Source: Bacteroidales bacterium
Lineage (GTDB): Bacteria; Bacteroidota; Bacteroidia; Bacteroidales; Muribaculaceae
Direction of reading: 5' to 3'
Length of the DNA: 56,176 nt
Assembly: GCA_019415705.1 (NCBI GenBank)
Contig: DXYS01000092.1
Coordinates: forward strand, 147,232 to 203,407
Under the pieces are notes generated by a model. That model searched no databases, was not told where the DNA came from, and worked only from the letters and a program-made list of their open reading frames with translations. Below, piece by piece: positions 34,534 to 44,061 of the stretch. Numbering within the stretch: the stretch's first letter is position 1; each line of letters begins with the position of its first letter. Position numbers and translations under genes: made by a program.

Positions 34534-35241
34534 ATGGAAACTTACAACTCTCCCTTCAATGCCGCAGGCGACGGCCGCTCTCTCGCCCAGCAGGTCTCAT
34601 CTGTAATGAGACGCGTCTATTTCAAAATGACTCTCGGCCTGATTGTCACCGCTTTCATCTCGATGTGGTGTGCCGACAGCATGACCTATCTGACTTACAT
34701 GTCGCAGCATCCCGGCATGATGTGGGTGCTGATGCTCGTCGAGATTGGTCTGGTCATCGGTCTCTCGGCCGGCATCAATAAGCTCAGCAGCGCAGTTGCC
34801 TCTCTGCTGTTCTACGCCTTCGCCGCTGTCAACGGTCTGGCTCTCGCGCCGATATTCCTGATTTATACGGGCAGCACGATTGCCACTACATTCTTTGTAA
34901 CCGCCGGCACCTTCGCCGCCATGAGCGTCTACGGCTACTTCACATCCAATGACCTGTCGCGCATGGGCTCGATACTGTTCATGGCTCTTATCGGCCTCGT
35001 TATTGCTACGATAGTCAATCTGTTCCTCCACAGCGAGACCATGATGTGGATTATCACCTATGCCGGCGTGCTGATTTTCGTCGGCCTCACAGCATGGGAC
35101 ACCCAGCAGGTCAAGCAGATGGCCATGCAGATGGGCGGCGCCACCGACGGCCGCCTCGCCACTCTCGGCGCACTGACGCTCTATCTCGACTTCATCAACC
35201 TCTTCCTCTACCTGCTGCGCATCTTCGGCAACCGCGACTAA
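34534..35241 (+). CDS. Bax inhibitor-1/YccA-family membrane protein
   Basis: The protein has 235 residues and seven predicted membrane segments. The BI-1 pattern is seen in YTGSTIATTFFVTAGTFAAMSVYGY, GLTAWDTQQVKQM and the C-terminal LTLYLDFINLFLYLLRIFG. The family has been linked to calcium leak and membrane stress. The ATG at 34534 (METYNS) is preferred; an in-frame ATG at 34498 would overlap argS. A terminator follows. Confidence 0.92.
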   Translation: METYNSPFNAAGDGRSLAQQVSSVMRRVYFKMTLGLIVTAFISMWCADSMTYLTYMSQHPGMMWVLMLVEIGLVIGLSAGINKLSSAVASLLFYAFAAVNGLALAPIFLIYTGSTIATTFFVTAGTFAAMSVYGYFTSNDLSRMGSILFMALIGLVIATIVNLFLHSETMMWIITYAGVLIFVGLTAWDTQQVKQMAMQMGGATDGRLATLGALTLYLDFINLFLYLLRIFGNRD

Positions 35242-35270
35242 ACCCCGGTAAACATAAGCATTATCTCTAA

Positions 35271-35311
35271 CACGGGGACGCGGGTCACAAGACTTCGTCC
35301 CCGTGATTTTT
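35271..35311 (+). terminator. Terminator after the Bax-inhibitor-1 family gene
   Basis: Perfect ten-base arms CACGGGGACG (35271-35280) and CGTCCCCGTG (35296-35305), followed by ATTTTT. Confidence 0.93.
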
Positions 35312-35372
35312 ATGATATACTCAGACCGTCAATCAGACCGCATGTCATGACGTAACCAATCATTACCATCAG

Positions 35373-36716
35373 ATGATAATATCAGACAGATATACGTCAA
35401 ACTACCGCTCCATCATCCGACTCGGCTTGCCGATACTCGTCGGACAGTTGGGCATGATAGTCGTCGGTTTCGCCGACAATATCATGGTGGGCCGCTATTC
35501 GACCGACGCGCTCGCCTCAGCCTCGTTTGTCAACAATCTTTTCAACGTCGCCATCTTCTGCTGCATCGGCTTCACCTACGGCCTGACACCCCTCGCCGGC
35601 TCTCTTTTCGGACGCAAGCAGCTGAAGGAGATTGGAGCAGTAATGCGCACCGGCCTGTGGCTCAACATTGCCTTCTCGCTGCTTGTCATGGCTGTGATGA
35701 CCACGATTTATTTCAACGTCGACCGTCTCGGTCAGCCGGCTCATCTGCTGCCGCTCATCAGACCGTATTTTCTGATTTATCTCGCCGGCATGCTGCCCGT
35801 GACCGTTTTCAACGTTTTCGCGCAGTGGAGCTACGGCATCAACAACACCCGGCTGCCGATGTGGATTATCCTTGCGGCCAACGTCATAAATGTCATAGGC
35901 AATTATGCGCTCATCTACGGACACTTCGGCGCCCCCGAACTCGGACTGACCGGCGCCGGCATCTCCACGCTCTTCGCCCGACTGATATGCCCCGTGGCCA
36001 TCATGGCCTTCTTCTTCCTCAAACGCTCAAACCGCCCGTATCGCGACGGCTGGCGCGAGGCGCGCGTCAACGCCAAGATGCTGCGGCGTATATTCACAAT
36101 CTCGCTGCCCGTGTCGATGCAGATGACATTCGAGTCAGGCTCGTTCTCATTTGCCGCGATAATGACCGGATGGCTCGGCGCCATACCCTTGGCAGCCTTC
36201 CAGATAGTGGTCATCGTCGGCACACTCGGATTCTGTGTCTACTACTCCATATCGTCGGCCGTCACCATCCTCGTGGCCAACGAGGCCGGACGCGGCGACC
36301 GTCGCGCCATGCGTTGTGTGGCGTGGTCGGGCTATCATGTCATGCTCGCCCTGATGGTGGTCTCGTCGCTGATATTCATCTTCTTGGGCCGACGGCTGAT
36401 GGACGCGTTCACCGACGACCCCGCCGTGCTCGCCGTGGCCTACGGGCTCATCGTGCCGCTCGTGCTCTATCAGGCCGGCGACGCCACGCAAATCAACTTT
36501 GCCGGCGCACTGCGAGGCACCTCGCGCGTCATGCCGATGCTCTGGATAGCGTTTGTGAGCTATGTGGTCGTCGGACTTCCGGCAACCTATCTGCTCGGCT
36601 TCTCGGCCGGCTTGGGCGCCTACGGCATCATCCTGAGCTTCTCGGTGAGCCTCTTCCTCGCCGGCGGCCTGTTTCTGTGGTTCTTCCTGCGCTCGACGCG
36701 CCCCGGGCGCGATTAG
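35373..36716 (+). CDS. MATE-family efflux transporter
   Basis: The protein has 447 residues and about twelve membrane segments arranged as two MATE halves. It opens with IIRLGLPILVGQLGMIVVGFADNIMVGR, the typical first helix, and has TPLAGSLFGRK in the first half. MATE proteins export drugs or metabolites using Na+ or H+ gradients; the substrate cannot be told. It ends overlapping the rpiB end on the opposite strand by four bases. Confidence 0.93.
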   Translation: MIISDRYTSNYRSIIRLGLPILVGQLGMIVVGFADNIMVGRYSTDALASASFVNNLFNVAIFCCIGFTYGLTPLAGSLFGRKQLKEIGAVMRTGLWLNIAFSLLVMAVMTTIYFNVDRLGQPAHLLPLIRPYFLIYLAGMLPVTVFNVFAQWSYGINNTRLPMWIILAANVINVIGNYALIYGHFGAPELGLTGAGISTLFARLICPVAIMAFFFLKRSNRPYRDGWREARVNAKMLRRIFTISLPVSMQMTFESGSFSFAAIMTGWLGAIPLAAFQIVVIVGTLGFCVYYSISSAVTILVANEAGRGDRRAMRCVAWSGYHVMLALMVVSSLIFIFLGRRLMDAFTDDPAVLAVAYGLIVPLVLYQAGDATQINFAGALRGTSRVMPMLWIAFVSYVVVGLPATYLLGFSAGLGAYGIILSFSVSLFLAGGLFLWFFLRSTRPGRD

Positions 36717-37174
36717 CGGCAGCCCTTGACCGGCATCTTCTCGATGCGGCGCTCGTGACGTCCGCCGTCAAACGGCGTGGCGAAGAACGTCTCCACTATC
36801 TCTATAGCCAGCTCAGGCGCGATAAAACGGGCCGGGAGCACGACCACATTGGCATTGTTGTGCGCACGTGCCAGACGAGCCAATTCAGGCTCCCAGCAGA
36901 GAGCCGCGCGTATGCCCTGATGCTTGTTGAGCGTCATGCCAATGCCGTTACCCGTACCGCAGATGGCGATAGCCGGGTAGACATCACCCGCCTCGACAGC
37001 TTCAGCGCAGGGATGTGCGAAATCAGGATAATCACAGCTCTCCGACGAATGAGTGCCAAAATCCACATACGCGATATCCTGTGAGTCGAGATAACCCTCG
37101 ATTATAGCCTTGAGCTCATAGCCTGCGTGGTCGCTGCACAGCCCCACCGGCTTACCTTCTATCAATATTGACAT
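36713..37174 (-). CDS. rpiB: Ribose 5-phosphate isomerase B
   Basis: The protein has 153 residues and interconverts ribulose and ribose 5-phosphate. LCSDHAGYELK near residue 14 and ICGTGNGIGMTLNKHQGIRAA near residue 68 are the RpiB/LacAB signature. The active-site Cys of most RpiB proteins aligns with the ICGTGNG loop here. The start at 37174 (MSILIEGK) is chosen over an upstream ATG at 37213, which adds a low-quality extension. Confidence 0.95.
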   Translation of the reverse strand: MSILIEGKPVGLCSDHAGYELKAIIEGYLDSQDIAYVDFGTHSSESCDYPDFAHPCAEAVEAGDVYPAIAICGTGNGIGMTLNKHQGIRAALCWEPELARLARAHNNANVVVLPARFIAPELAIEIVETFFATPFDGGRHERRIEKMPVKGCR

Positions 37175-37536
37175 AATTCTAATTCCAAAAAATTTCCAAA
37201 TACTAATACACAACGGACTATCACATAAATATTAAGTGTCTGAATAGCCCGTAAATATCATCACAATGATTTGTTAAATGCAAATATACAAATAAGTCAA
37301 CCACAAAATCAAATTTATTTGCATTAACCGACCTTTATCTGTCAACCATTTTTAGGAATAGACGCCCCCCTTTTAGCAGCCCCATATGTTAATTAAATAG
37401 AAATACAGTTAAAATAATTGGGGGGGGTAAATTTAACTATATTTGCAAATTAATAACGACCTTATCTGTATTTATAAGGTTTTGTCTGCAAAGCATATAA
37501 AATCCAATCCTAAAATTGATTGACAATTAAAAGACT
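37175..37536. promoter_or_regulatory. Divergent promoter region with a G8 tract
   Basis: No gene is seen in these 362 AT-rich bases. On the minus strand a promoter for rpiB has -33 TTTG (37313-37310), 21 bases and -7 TATATTTG (37288-37281). On the plus strand a -7 TATATTTG is at 37438-37445 with TTG at 37418-37420. The 17-base spacer between them contains most of a run of eight G (37420-37427). A C6 run lies at 37365-37370. Confidence 0.6.
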
Positions 37537-38457
37537 ATGCACGATTTAAGTAAAAAGACCGGTCTCTATCTATTGTGTAGCATATTTATTGCGCTAACAT
37601 CTGCGTGTGGCTCATCAAGTCATCGTCTTCCCGCTTCACTGATTAAATCAATTACAGAATATATTGACGGTGTAGCTGTAGCAGAGGCAAACGATGATTG
37701 CTTTTATTTTGTAGACCAAGACCTTTCATTGATTCAGCCGGGCTTTAAACTTATCCGACTCGATAGCTTTATGGATGGCTATGCCTATGCCGAAAGCGAA
37801 AGAATAAAAGGTGACGTACAAATAAGAGAGAAACACATTTATAATCGTAAAGGAGAGCCGATAGTAAGCGTAGAATACGATAAAACACTTATTCTATCAC
37901 CCGGAGGTAAAATATGGCGTCCAAGCGCCAACGGCATGCAGTATGTCAATCTCAGTGACACAACAATACTTTTTGACGAAAAGTTGTGGGGACTGTCAGT
38001 GACGCCGTCAGGCACTTCGCTGCTTATACACAAACGTAGTGATAAAGCCGCCGACGACAACGGAAATGTGCCCTTGCTGGAATATATGTTACTCAGTCCG
38101 GATGGTGATATTTTAGTTCCGTGGGGACGCATATCCTATATAAGTGATTTCTGCAACGGTATGGCAATAGCATCTAACTCGGTGCGTCCCGGCTATAGAT
38201 GGCATGTGGATGAGATAACACAATATATAGTGCACGGTCACAACTACGCTACATATGGTTTTATCAATGAGCGTGGAGCATGGGTAGTTCCTGAGAAATA
38301 TTACTGGGCAGAAAATTATAATGATGCCGGTTATGGGCGTGTATCCTCGACTGTTCCTCACTACGGAGACAGACCGGTATGGAAATACGTCGACCGTAAC
38401 GGGCGTGTGCTTGGCGGAAGCGAGGCTGAAAAGGCAAGACAAAGTTTTATCAATTAA
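37537..38457 (+). CDS. Lipoprotein with WG-like repeats (paralogue A)
   Basis: The protein has 306 residues. A signal peptide ends in a lipobox TSACGSSS (Cys near 24). The body shows repeated units of the WG/beta-propeller type: GFKLIRLDSFMDGYAYAE, PWGRISYISDFCNGMAIAS and YGFINERGAWVVPEKYYWAENYNDAGYGRV (given in parts). It is related to the protein at 38825 in its second half. The function is unknown; such repeats bind partners. It opens an AT-rich four-gene cluster and sits downstream of the G8 promoter. Confidence 0.75.
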   Translation: MHDLSKKTGLYLLCSIFIALTSACGSSSHRLPASLIKSITEYIDGVAVAEANDDCFYFVDQDLSLIQPGFKLIRLDSFMDGYAYAESERIKGDVQIREKHIYNRKGEPIVSVEYDKTLILSPGGKIWRPSANGMQYVNLSDTTILFDEKLWGLSVTPSGTSLLIHKRSDKAADDNGNVPLLEYMLLSPDGDILVPWGRISYISDFCNGMAIASNSVRPGYRWHVDEITQYIVHGHNYATYGFINERGAWVVPEKYYWAENYNDAGYGRVSSTVPHYGDRPVWKYVDRNGRVLGGSEAEKARQSFIN

Positions 38458-38486
38458 ACCAATAATTATAAACATAAAATTAAACA

Positions 38487-38798
38487 ATGGAAAACAATCA
38501 ACAATCCAATCAGGCTCCTGCTCTCGAACAGAACACTCCGATGCAGCAGACAATTTATGTAAACACTGAAAAGAAAAGCAATGGCATGGGCACCGCCGGT
38601 TTTGTAATCGCACTTTTAGCCTTCGTCTTCTGTTGGGTACCGGTGCTTGACTTCATTCTGTGGTTTCTTGGTGCCGTATTCTCGTTTATCGGTGTGTTCA
38701 AGAATCCCAAGGGGCTTGCTATCGCCGGACTGGTAATCTCATTTATCGGCATCTTCGTGATTATTAGCGTAATTGGAGCGGCAGCAGCTTTCTTATAA
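38487..38798 (+). CDS. Small two-helix membrane protein (DUF4190-like)
   Basis: The protein has 103 residues. A Gln/Asn-rich N-terminal 30 residues is followed by hydrophobic segments AGFVIALLAFVFCWVPVLDFILWFLGAVF and GLAIAGLVISFIGIFVIISVI (read in parts). The pattern, with a FKNPKGLAIAGL turn between the helices, resembles DUF4190 proteins. The role is unknown. It lies between two lipoprotein paralogues. Confidence 0.75.
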   Translation: MENNQQSNQAPALEQNTPMQQTIYVNTEKKSNGMGTAGFVIALLAFVFCWVPVLDFILWFLGAVFSFIGVFKNPKGLAIAGLVISFIGIFVIISVIGAAAAFL

Positions 38799-38824
38799 AA
38801 GAAAAACACATACTTTTCTAATTT

Positions 38825-39670
38825 ATGACTAAGTTGTCATTTATTGCAGCAGCCTTTGGGCTGCTGCTAACATCTTGTTCGCATGCCCTCGACCCTGACA
38901 AAGTCAGTTTAGTGGAAGATTTCAACAGACAGGGACACGCGATTGCTTTCACTGATGATGAAATATATTATGTAATCGATTGCGAATATAACCCGATAAG
39001 CCCCGGTTATACTGATGTGGAGCCCCTTGACAACGGTTTTTTTATCGCCCACAACGGGACTGAAAGGAATCATTTGCTTGACCGGGACTTCGCAGTTGTA
39101 GATTCTGCATTAATTTACATTCCTTGTAGCGCCGAAAGTGACCTCATATGGTCTTTTGAAGTAAATGATGTCATCCGCGCGTTCGACGTTAAAAGCCGTT
39201 CTGTTGTATTCGAAGAAAATTGTGAATACATCGAGACAAATCCATCCGGTGTAACCGTGTTGCGGCGCGTTGGCGCATCCACAATTTATCCAAAAGCCCA
39301 CATATCGACAAAAAAAGTGATTGACTTTATGCTTGTCGGCCCGGATGGCTCAATTATAGCACCTTGGGGCAAAATAAAATATATTGGCCCGTATTCTGAT
39401 GGACGTGCTGTTTTTACCAATGAAGCAGTATATTTTATGGCTCGGGAAAGCAACCGTTATTTTACAGAGAAATGTGAATTCGAAACGATGCCCGGATTTC
39501 GAACGCACCATTTCGGGTACCTTGACGAGTTGGGCAACGTAGCCCTGCCGGCCATTTACGAACGAGCAAAACCATTTGACGGAGGGACGGCTAAGGTTGA
39601 GCCGATTACAGGCGATGCCAACTATAACTGGATTATAGACATTAATGGTAACAAAGTAGGAAAATTCTGA
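38825..39670 (+). CDS. Lipoprotein with WG-like repeats (paralogue B)
   Basis: The protein has 281 residues with lipobox LLTSCSHA (Cys near 18). It aligns by eye with paralogue A: MLVGPDGSIIAPWGKIKYIGPYSDGRAV corresponds to MLLSPDGDILVPWGRISYISDFCNGMAI, and FGYLDELGNVALPAIYERAKPF to YGFINERGAWVVPEKYYWAENY (compare in parts). The two probably arose by duplication. The function is unknown. The next gene starts three bases after its stop. Confidence 0.75.
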   Translation: MTKLSFIAAAFGLLLTSCSHALDPDKVSLVEDFNRQGHAIAFTDDEIYYVIDCEYNPISPGYTDVEPLDNGFFIAHNGTERNHLLDRDFAVVDSALIYIPCSAESDLIWSFEVNDVIRAFDVKSRSVVFEENCEYIETNPSGVTVLRRVGASTIYPKAHISTKKVIDFMLVGPDGSIIAPWGKIKYIGPYSDGRAVFTNEAVYFMARESNRYFTEKCEFETMPGFRTHHFGYLDELGNVALPAIYERAKPFDGGTAKVEPITGDANYNWIIDINGNKVGKF

Positions 39671-39673
39671 TTT

Positions 39674-40747
39674 ATGAGAAAAATATTATTTTTTTTAGCG
39701 ATATTTCTGTTAACGGCTTGCGTGTCCAATAATGACCTTTACGAAAAAGGTTGCAGGGCTATGCTTGCCGGCAGATATGACGAGGCGCTTAAACTATTTA
39801 ATGAAATCGATATTGACACACTCTCTCAGTCTGATTTGGCAGGGCGAGTGGCCGCTGATATGGCAAATTGCTACCTGAAAAAAGGTGACAGCACTGCCTA
39901 TGTTTCCAATCTGCGTCGTGCAGCTCTTTTAGGCAACAGAGATGCGACAACTTCATTCATAACTTATATAGAGTCGCATCGCGAGAATATCAACGATTAT
40001 GTGGAGTTCTATACGGCCATGCATAATGCCGTACCATCTTATGGCCTTTATGCAGCAAGACTCGCAAAGGTATATTTATTCGATAACAAAATGAAGGATT
40101 ATAACAAAGCAGCCACATTATTGATACCTTTTGTCTCCAGAACAGGAACTAAAAAGGACTATCCACAAGTCTCGGAAAAGGCATTGGCGGCTTACATGCT
40201 TGCAAATGGTCTGGGAGGTTATGCCAAAAGTCCGGAAGCAGCCATGTATCTTGTGGAAGAATGTATAAAGACCTTTAATTCTTATAAAGACGATGAAGAA
40301 TACAAGATGGATGCTGATGCCATCGCAATACTTGGCGACCTTGAACTGGTCCGTGAAAATCGCCATTACAACAATCCTGATAATGCTAAAAAATGCTACC
40401 AATATGCTATTGGTCACACTATGTTTACCGATACAAGTCTATTAAATGCAAAAATTGATTGCATTTCCGACTTCATCTCCAAAAGAGAAAAAGTACTTAT
40501 AGACCCTATGTGGTGGGACCGAAAACCGGATTCATGGACAGCATATGTCAATAACTCCGGATTCTCATATATAGGCCATACTTCTGACAGTGGAACTCCA
40601 AAAGATAAGATGCAATTAAGCGGTTATCCTACAGGACCCGGCTATGGCTGCTGGACCAAGCAATTCACTGCATTTATAGGGAATTGGTCTAACGGAAATC
40701 CGACCAAAGGTCTTTTCATTTCGACCGATGGAACAAGTTTCAACTAA
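39674..40747 (+). CDS. TPR/Sel1-like lipoprotein with a C-terminal repeat-like tail
   Basis: The protein has 357 residues with lipobox LLTACVSN (Cys near 16). Helical repeats of TPR or Sel1 type fill about 20-270 (YEKGCRAMLAGRYDEALKLFNEI, ADMANCYLKKGD, AAYMLANGLGGYAKSPEAAMYLVEE). The last 60 residues change to Gly, Tyr and Trp-rich sequence (YIGHT, GYPTGPGYGCW, FIGNWSNGNPTKG) that resembles MORN-type repeats. It is probably the last gene of the lipoprotein cluster and converges on the Ca2+ ATPase with seven bases between. Confidence 0.72.
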   Translation: MRKILFFLAIFLLTACVSNNDLYEKGCRAMLAGRYDEALKLFNEIDIDTLSQSDLAGRVAADMANCYLKKGDSTAYVSNLRRAALLGNRDATTSFITYIESHRENINDYVEFYTAMHNAVPSYGLYAARLAKVYLFDNKMKDYNKAATLLIPFVSRTGTKKDYPQVSEKALAAYMLANGLGGYAKSPEAAMYLVEECIKTFNSYKDDEEYKMDADAIAILGDLELVRENRHYNNPDNAKKCYQYAIGHTMFTDTSLLNAKIDCISDFISKREKVLIDPMWWDRKPDSWTAYVNNSGFSYIGHTSDSGTPKDKMQLSGYPTGPGYGCWTKQFTAFIGNWSNGNPTKGLFISTDGTSFN

Positions 40748-40754
40748 AATTCAA

Positions 40755-43619
40755 TCATCTCAAGAGAATACCTCTGACCGCGTGCCATGCCTCGCGGACC
40801 CAGACGACGGATGAGGAGGCGAGGATGATTATCAGGAGGTCGGCGGTGCCGGTCGGATTAAATTTCCAGTCGGGGGTGTGAAGCATGGGCTCGACATTAA
40901 AAAAATCGTAGGCAATCTCGGTGATGAACAGCTGACCGATGACTATGACGCCGACAATGGTCATGAATCCGCGTCCCATGGGTAGTCTGAAGATGCTTTG
41001 CCCCGTCTCGAATGCCCGCGAGTCAAACATATACCAGAAATGCGTCCATACGAATATCGAGAAGAGCAGCGTGGCCTCGCAGGCGGTCATCGCCGACTCG
41101 GGGCCGATGGCGACATGGCGCAGCTGCATCAGCGACGTCACATCAGAGTGGCTGAACAGCCAGTAGAAGCCGAGTGTGATGGCAAAAAACAGCAGCCCGA
41201 CGCCGATAAGTTCGGTCATCATCGGACGTGTGAGTATCGAGGCTCGGCGGTCGCGCGGCTTGTCGTGCATGACCCGACGCGAGGGAGGCAATGACGCGAG
41301 GGCCATGGCGCCGAATGTGTCCATGATGAGGTTGACCCAGAGCATCTGCGTCACTGTAAGCGGCGACTCCGAGCCTATGAACGAGCCGAACAGCACGAGG
41401 AAACATGCCGCCACGTTGACCGTCAGCTGAAACAAGAGGAAACGCTGTATGTTCTGATACAGCGAGCGCCCCCACATCACGGCGCGGCCTATCGACGAGA
41501 ATGAATTGTCGATGATGGTGATATCGGAGGCCTCTTTGGCCACGGAAGTACCGTCGCCCATCGACAGTCCGACGTGGGCTGTCTTGAGGGCCGGAGCGTC
41601 ATTGGTGCCGTCGCCGGTGACGGCTACGACCTCGCCGCGCGCCTGCAGGGCCTCGACAAGCCGTTTCTTGTCCATGGGGCGTGCGCGGGCGATGATTTTA
41701 AAGTCGCCGACACGCCGACGCAGCTCCTCATCGTCAAGCTGCGCGAACTCGGGGCCCGTGATTATATTGCGGTCGGTGTCGCTCGTGTCGTCCCACAGAC
41801 CGATGCGCCGTCCGATTTCCTTGGCTGTGCCGGGGGTGTCGCCGGTCACAATCTTTATCTTTATGCCGGCGTCGAGCACCTCTCTGACTGCGTCGGGCAC
41901 GTCCTGACGCACGGGGTCCGAGATGGCCACAATGCCGAGGAATGTCAGACGGTCAGCTACGACGCGTCCGTCGGCGATCGTGCGGTCGCCGTCGTCGAGC
42001 ACCTGATATGCGAGGCCGAGTGTGCGCATGGCCATCGCCTGATAGTCAAGCAGACGCGCGTCTATCTCGTCGCGAGTCACCCCGGCTGTGTCGGCGCACA
42101 TGCCGAAGACAATCTCCGGCGCGCCCTTGACGTAGATGATGCGGCGTCCGGTCGAGGATGAAACCACAGTAGCCATATATTTACGCTCGGTGGTGAACGG
42201 AAGTTCCTCGAATCGTCCGGCGTTGGCTTTGAGCTCACGGTAGTCGACGCCGCGCTCACGCAGCCACAGCAGCAGCGCGCCCTCGGTCGGGTTGCCTAAA
42301 ACCTGCACCTTCTCGCCCGAGAAATCAAGCTGCGCGGTGGAGTTTACGGCGATGCCCTCATACAGAACGTCGTCAGGCGGATTGCCGAAAAAGTCGGTCT
42401 TGTAGACCTGCATCTGATTCTGAGTCAGTGTGCCGGTCTTGTCGGTGCAGATGACGGTCGTGGCGCCCATAGTCTCGCAGGCATGCATTTTGCGCACGAG
42501 GTTGTTGGTCTTGAGCATACGGCTCATCGAGTAGGCAAGCGACAGGGTAATGGCCATCGGCAGTCCCTCGGGCACAGCCACGACAATGAGGGTCACGGCG
42601 ACCATCAGCGTCTTGAGTGTATGGCCGAGGAGCAGCGACCATCCGGCCGAGTCGGCGCCGGGATGCTGCATGGCGAATACTCCGACGACCGTCGCGATGA
42701 AGAGCACGAAAAATATGATGATTGTGGCGACGCAAGCTGCCTTTGTCCATGCTTTGAAACGTCCGATCACCAGAACGAAGAACAAAGTCACCGGCGCGGC
42801 GAGAAGATATGACCGCCAGTCAGACCAGCCGAGGAAGTGGACGAGCTGAAAGACGATGACTAATCCGGCGATGATATAGCTCCAGTCGGAGATGAGTCGT
42901 GCCAAGCGGTCTAACTGTATGTTCAGAGGCGTCCGGACAGAGTTGTCAATCTGCGCCTCGACAAAGACTATGCCGGTCTCTGTGGCGTCGCCGACAGCCG
43001 TGACGCGCATCACGCCATGTCCCTCCATGACTTTTGTGCCGCGCTCGACATGATTTGACGGATATGTCGCCTCAGGGTCGAAGTCGGCCTCGACCGTAGT
43101 TTTGCGGGCCATCGGCTCACCGGTGAGCGCCGATTCGTCGACACTGAGCGTCACGGCCTCCAGAAGCTCGCCGTCGGCCGGTATCTCGTCGCCGGTATTA
43201 AGCATGACGATATCACCGACCACGACGTCGCGGCGCGGGACAGTCGTTGTGCCGCCGTCACGGACGACCTCGACCGGCTCGTCATCATTGACCTTGTTGA
43301 GTATCGCGAACGCCTTGTTGGCTCTGTATTCAAAGATGAAAGCGAGACCCGTGGCCAAGAGGATGGCCAGAAATATACCAATAGGCTCAAAAAACACCTT
43401 CCAGTTCTGCCCAAGACCGAAATATTCGTAGAACGCGATGCCGATTGACAGCACTCCGGCCACGAGCAGAATGATAATCAGCGGGTCGGAAAACTTATGC
43501 ATGAAATCGCGCCACCACGGCTCACGCGCCGGAGGCGTCAGTATATTGACACCGTTTTTAAGTCGGCTCTCCTCGACCTCAGCCGCACTGAGCCCGGTGT
43601 AAGTCCGTGTCTGCGCCAT
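40755..43619 (-). CDS. Calcium-translocating P-type ATPase (PMCA-like)
   Basis: The protein has 954 residues, somewhat longer than most bacterial relatives. The phosphorylation site is CTDKTGTLTQNQM, with PEGLPMAITLSLAYSM in helix 4, GDEIPADGELLE in the actuator region and GDGTNDAPALK in the hinge. The helix 4 and later NxxD-type residues fit P-IIB Ca2+ exporters. A region with additional hydrophobic segments (about 275-345) precedes helix 4. It follows the SPFH-like gene by 13 bases on the same strand and is likely co-transcribed. Confidence 0.92.
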   Translation of the reverse strand: MAQTRTYTGLSAAEVEESRLKNGVNILTPPAREPWWRDFMHKFSDPLIIILLVAGVLSIGIAFYEYFGLGQNWKVFFEPIGIFLAILLATGLAFIFEYRANKAFAILNKVNDDEPVEVVRDGGTTTVPRRDVVVGDIVMLNTGDEIPADGELLEAVTLSVDESALTGEPMARKTTVEADFDPEATYPSNHVERGTKVMEGHGVMRVTAVGDATETGIVFVEAQIDNSVRTPLNIQLDRLARLISDWSYIIAGLVIVFQLVHFLGWSDWRSYLLAAPVTLFFVLVIGRFKAWTKAACVATIIIFFVLFIATVVGVFAMQHPGADSAGWSLLLGHTLKTLMVAVTLIVVAVPEGLPMAITLSLAYSMSRMLKTNNLVRKMHACETMGATTVICTDKTGTLTQNQMQVYKTDFFGNPPDDVLYEGIAVNSTAQLDFSGEKVQVLGNPTEGALLLWLRERGVDYRELKANAGRFEELPFTTERKYMATVVSSSTGRRIIYVKGAPEIVFGMCADTAGVTRDEIDARLLDYQAMAMRTLGLAYQVLDDGDRTIADGRVVADRLTFLGIVAISDPVRQDVPDAVREVLDAGIKIKIVTGDTPGTAKEIGRRIGLWDDTSDTDRNIITGPEFAQLDDEELRRRVGDFKIIARARPMDKKRLVEALQARGEVVAVTGDGTNDAPALKTAHVGLSMGDGTSVAKEASDITIIDNSFSSIGRAVMWGRSLYQNIQRFLLFQLTVNVAACFLVLFGSFIGSESPLTVTQMLWVNLIMDTFGAMALASLPPSRRVMHDKPRDRRASILTRPMMTELIGVGLLFFAITLGFYWLFSHSDVTSLMQLRHVAIGPESAMTACEATLLFSIFVWTHFWYMFDSRAFETGQSIFRLPMGRGFMTIVGVIVIGQLFITEIAYDFFNVEPMLHTPDWKFNPTGTADLLIIILASSSVVWVREAWHAVRGILLR

Positions 43620-43632
43620 CGTGAGTCAGGAT

Positions 43633-44061
43633 TTATTTCTGATTTTGTTCGATAAGATTGCGTGTCGACTCGAGGATAGGCAGATTTGTCTCGGTCGGCA
43701 CATAGATGACGGTCTTGTCGCTGAGATCAGACTGCTGACGCACCCACAGATACTGTATGTATGTCGGCGTTATGGAGCCGTTCTCGATGCGTATGGCCTC
43801 GGCCGCGCCCTTCGCACGCTCGATTTCTGCCTGAGCGTTGAGTTTCTCTGCCTCGAGATTGGCCTTGGCCTCCTCTATTTTGATTTTGCGGTTTTGCTCG
43901 GCCTTGGCAAATTCGGCCTTACCCTCCATCTCCTGCGACCACACGTTATACCACGGGGCAATAAACGCCACGGCGACGATGACCGCGACAATGCCGACGA
44001 CAGACCATATCAATTTTTTCATCAGACCCTGAGTGTTGTTAAAAGGATAGTTGGATTGCAT
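43633..44061 (-). CDS. Short SPFH/membrane-protease-like protein
   Basis: The protein has 142 residues: an anchor (IWSVVGIVAVIVAVAFIAPWY), then a charged helix with AKANLEAEKLNAQAEIERAKGAAEAIRIENG, and a C-terminal QYLWVRQQSDLSDKTVIYVPTETNLPIL (both read in parts). This matches the C-terminal half of SPFH/prohibitin proteins without the globular SPFH domain. Starts are possible at 44061 (MQSNYPF) or 44022 (MKKLIW); the first is chosen. It may organise the membrane around the adjacent Ca2+ pump (inference). Confidence 0.7.
   Translation of the reverse strand: MQSNYPFNNTQGLMKKLIWSVVGIVAVIVAVAFIAPWYNVWSQEMEGKAEFAKAEQNRKIKIEEAKANLEAEKLNAQAEIERAKGAAEAIRIENGSITPTYIQYLWVRQQSDLSDKTVIYVPTETNLPILESTRNLIEQNQK

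Noticed and set aside
35657..37084. Open frame of 475 codons overlapping the MATE gene and rpiB
   Set aside because: It is Arg/His-rich frame-shadow sequence across two clear genes on opposite strands.
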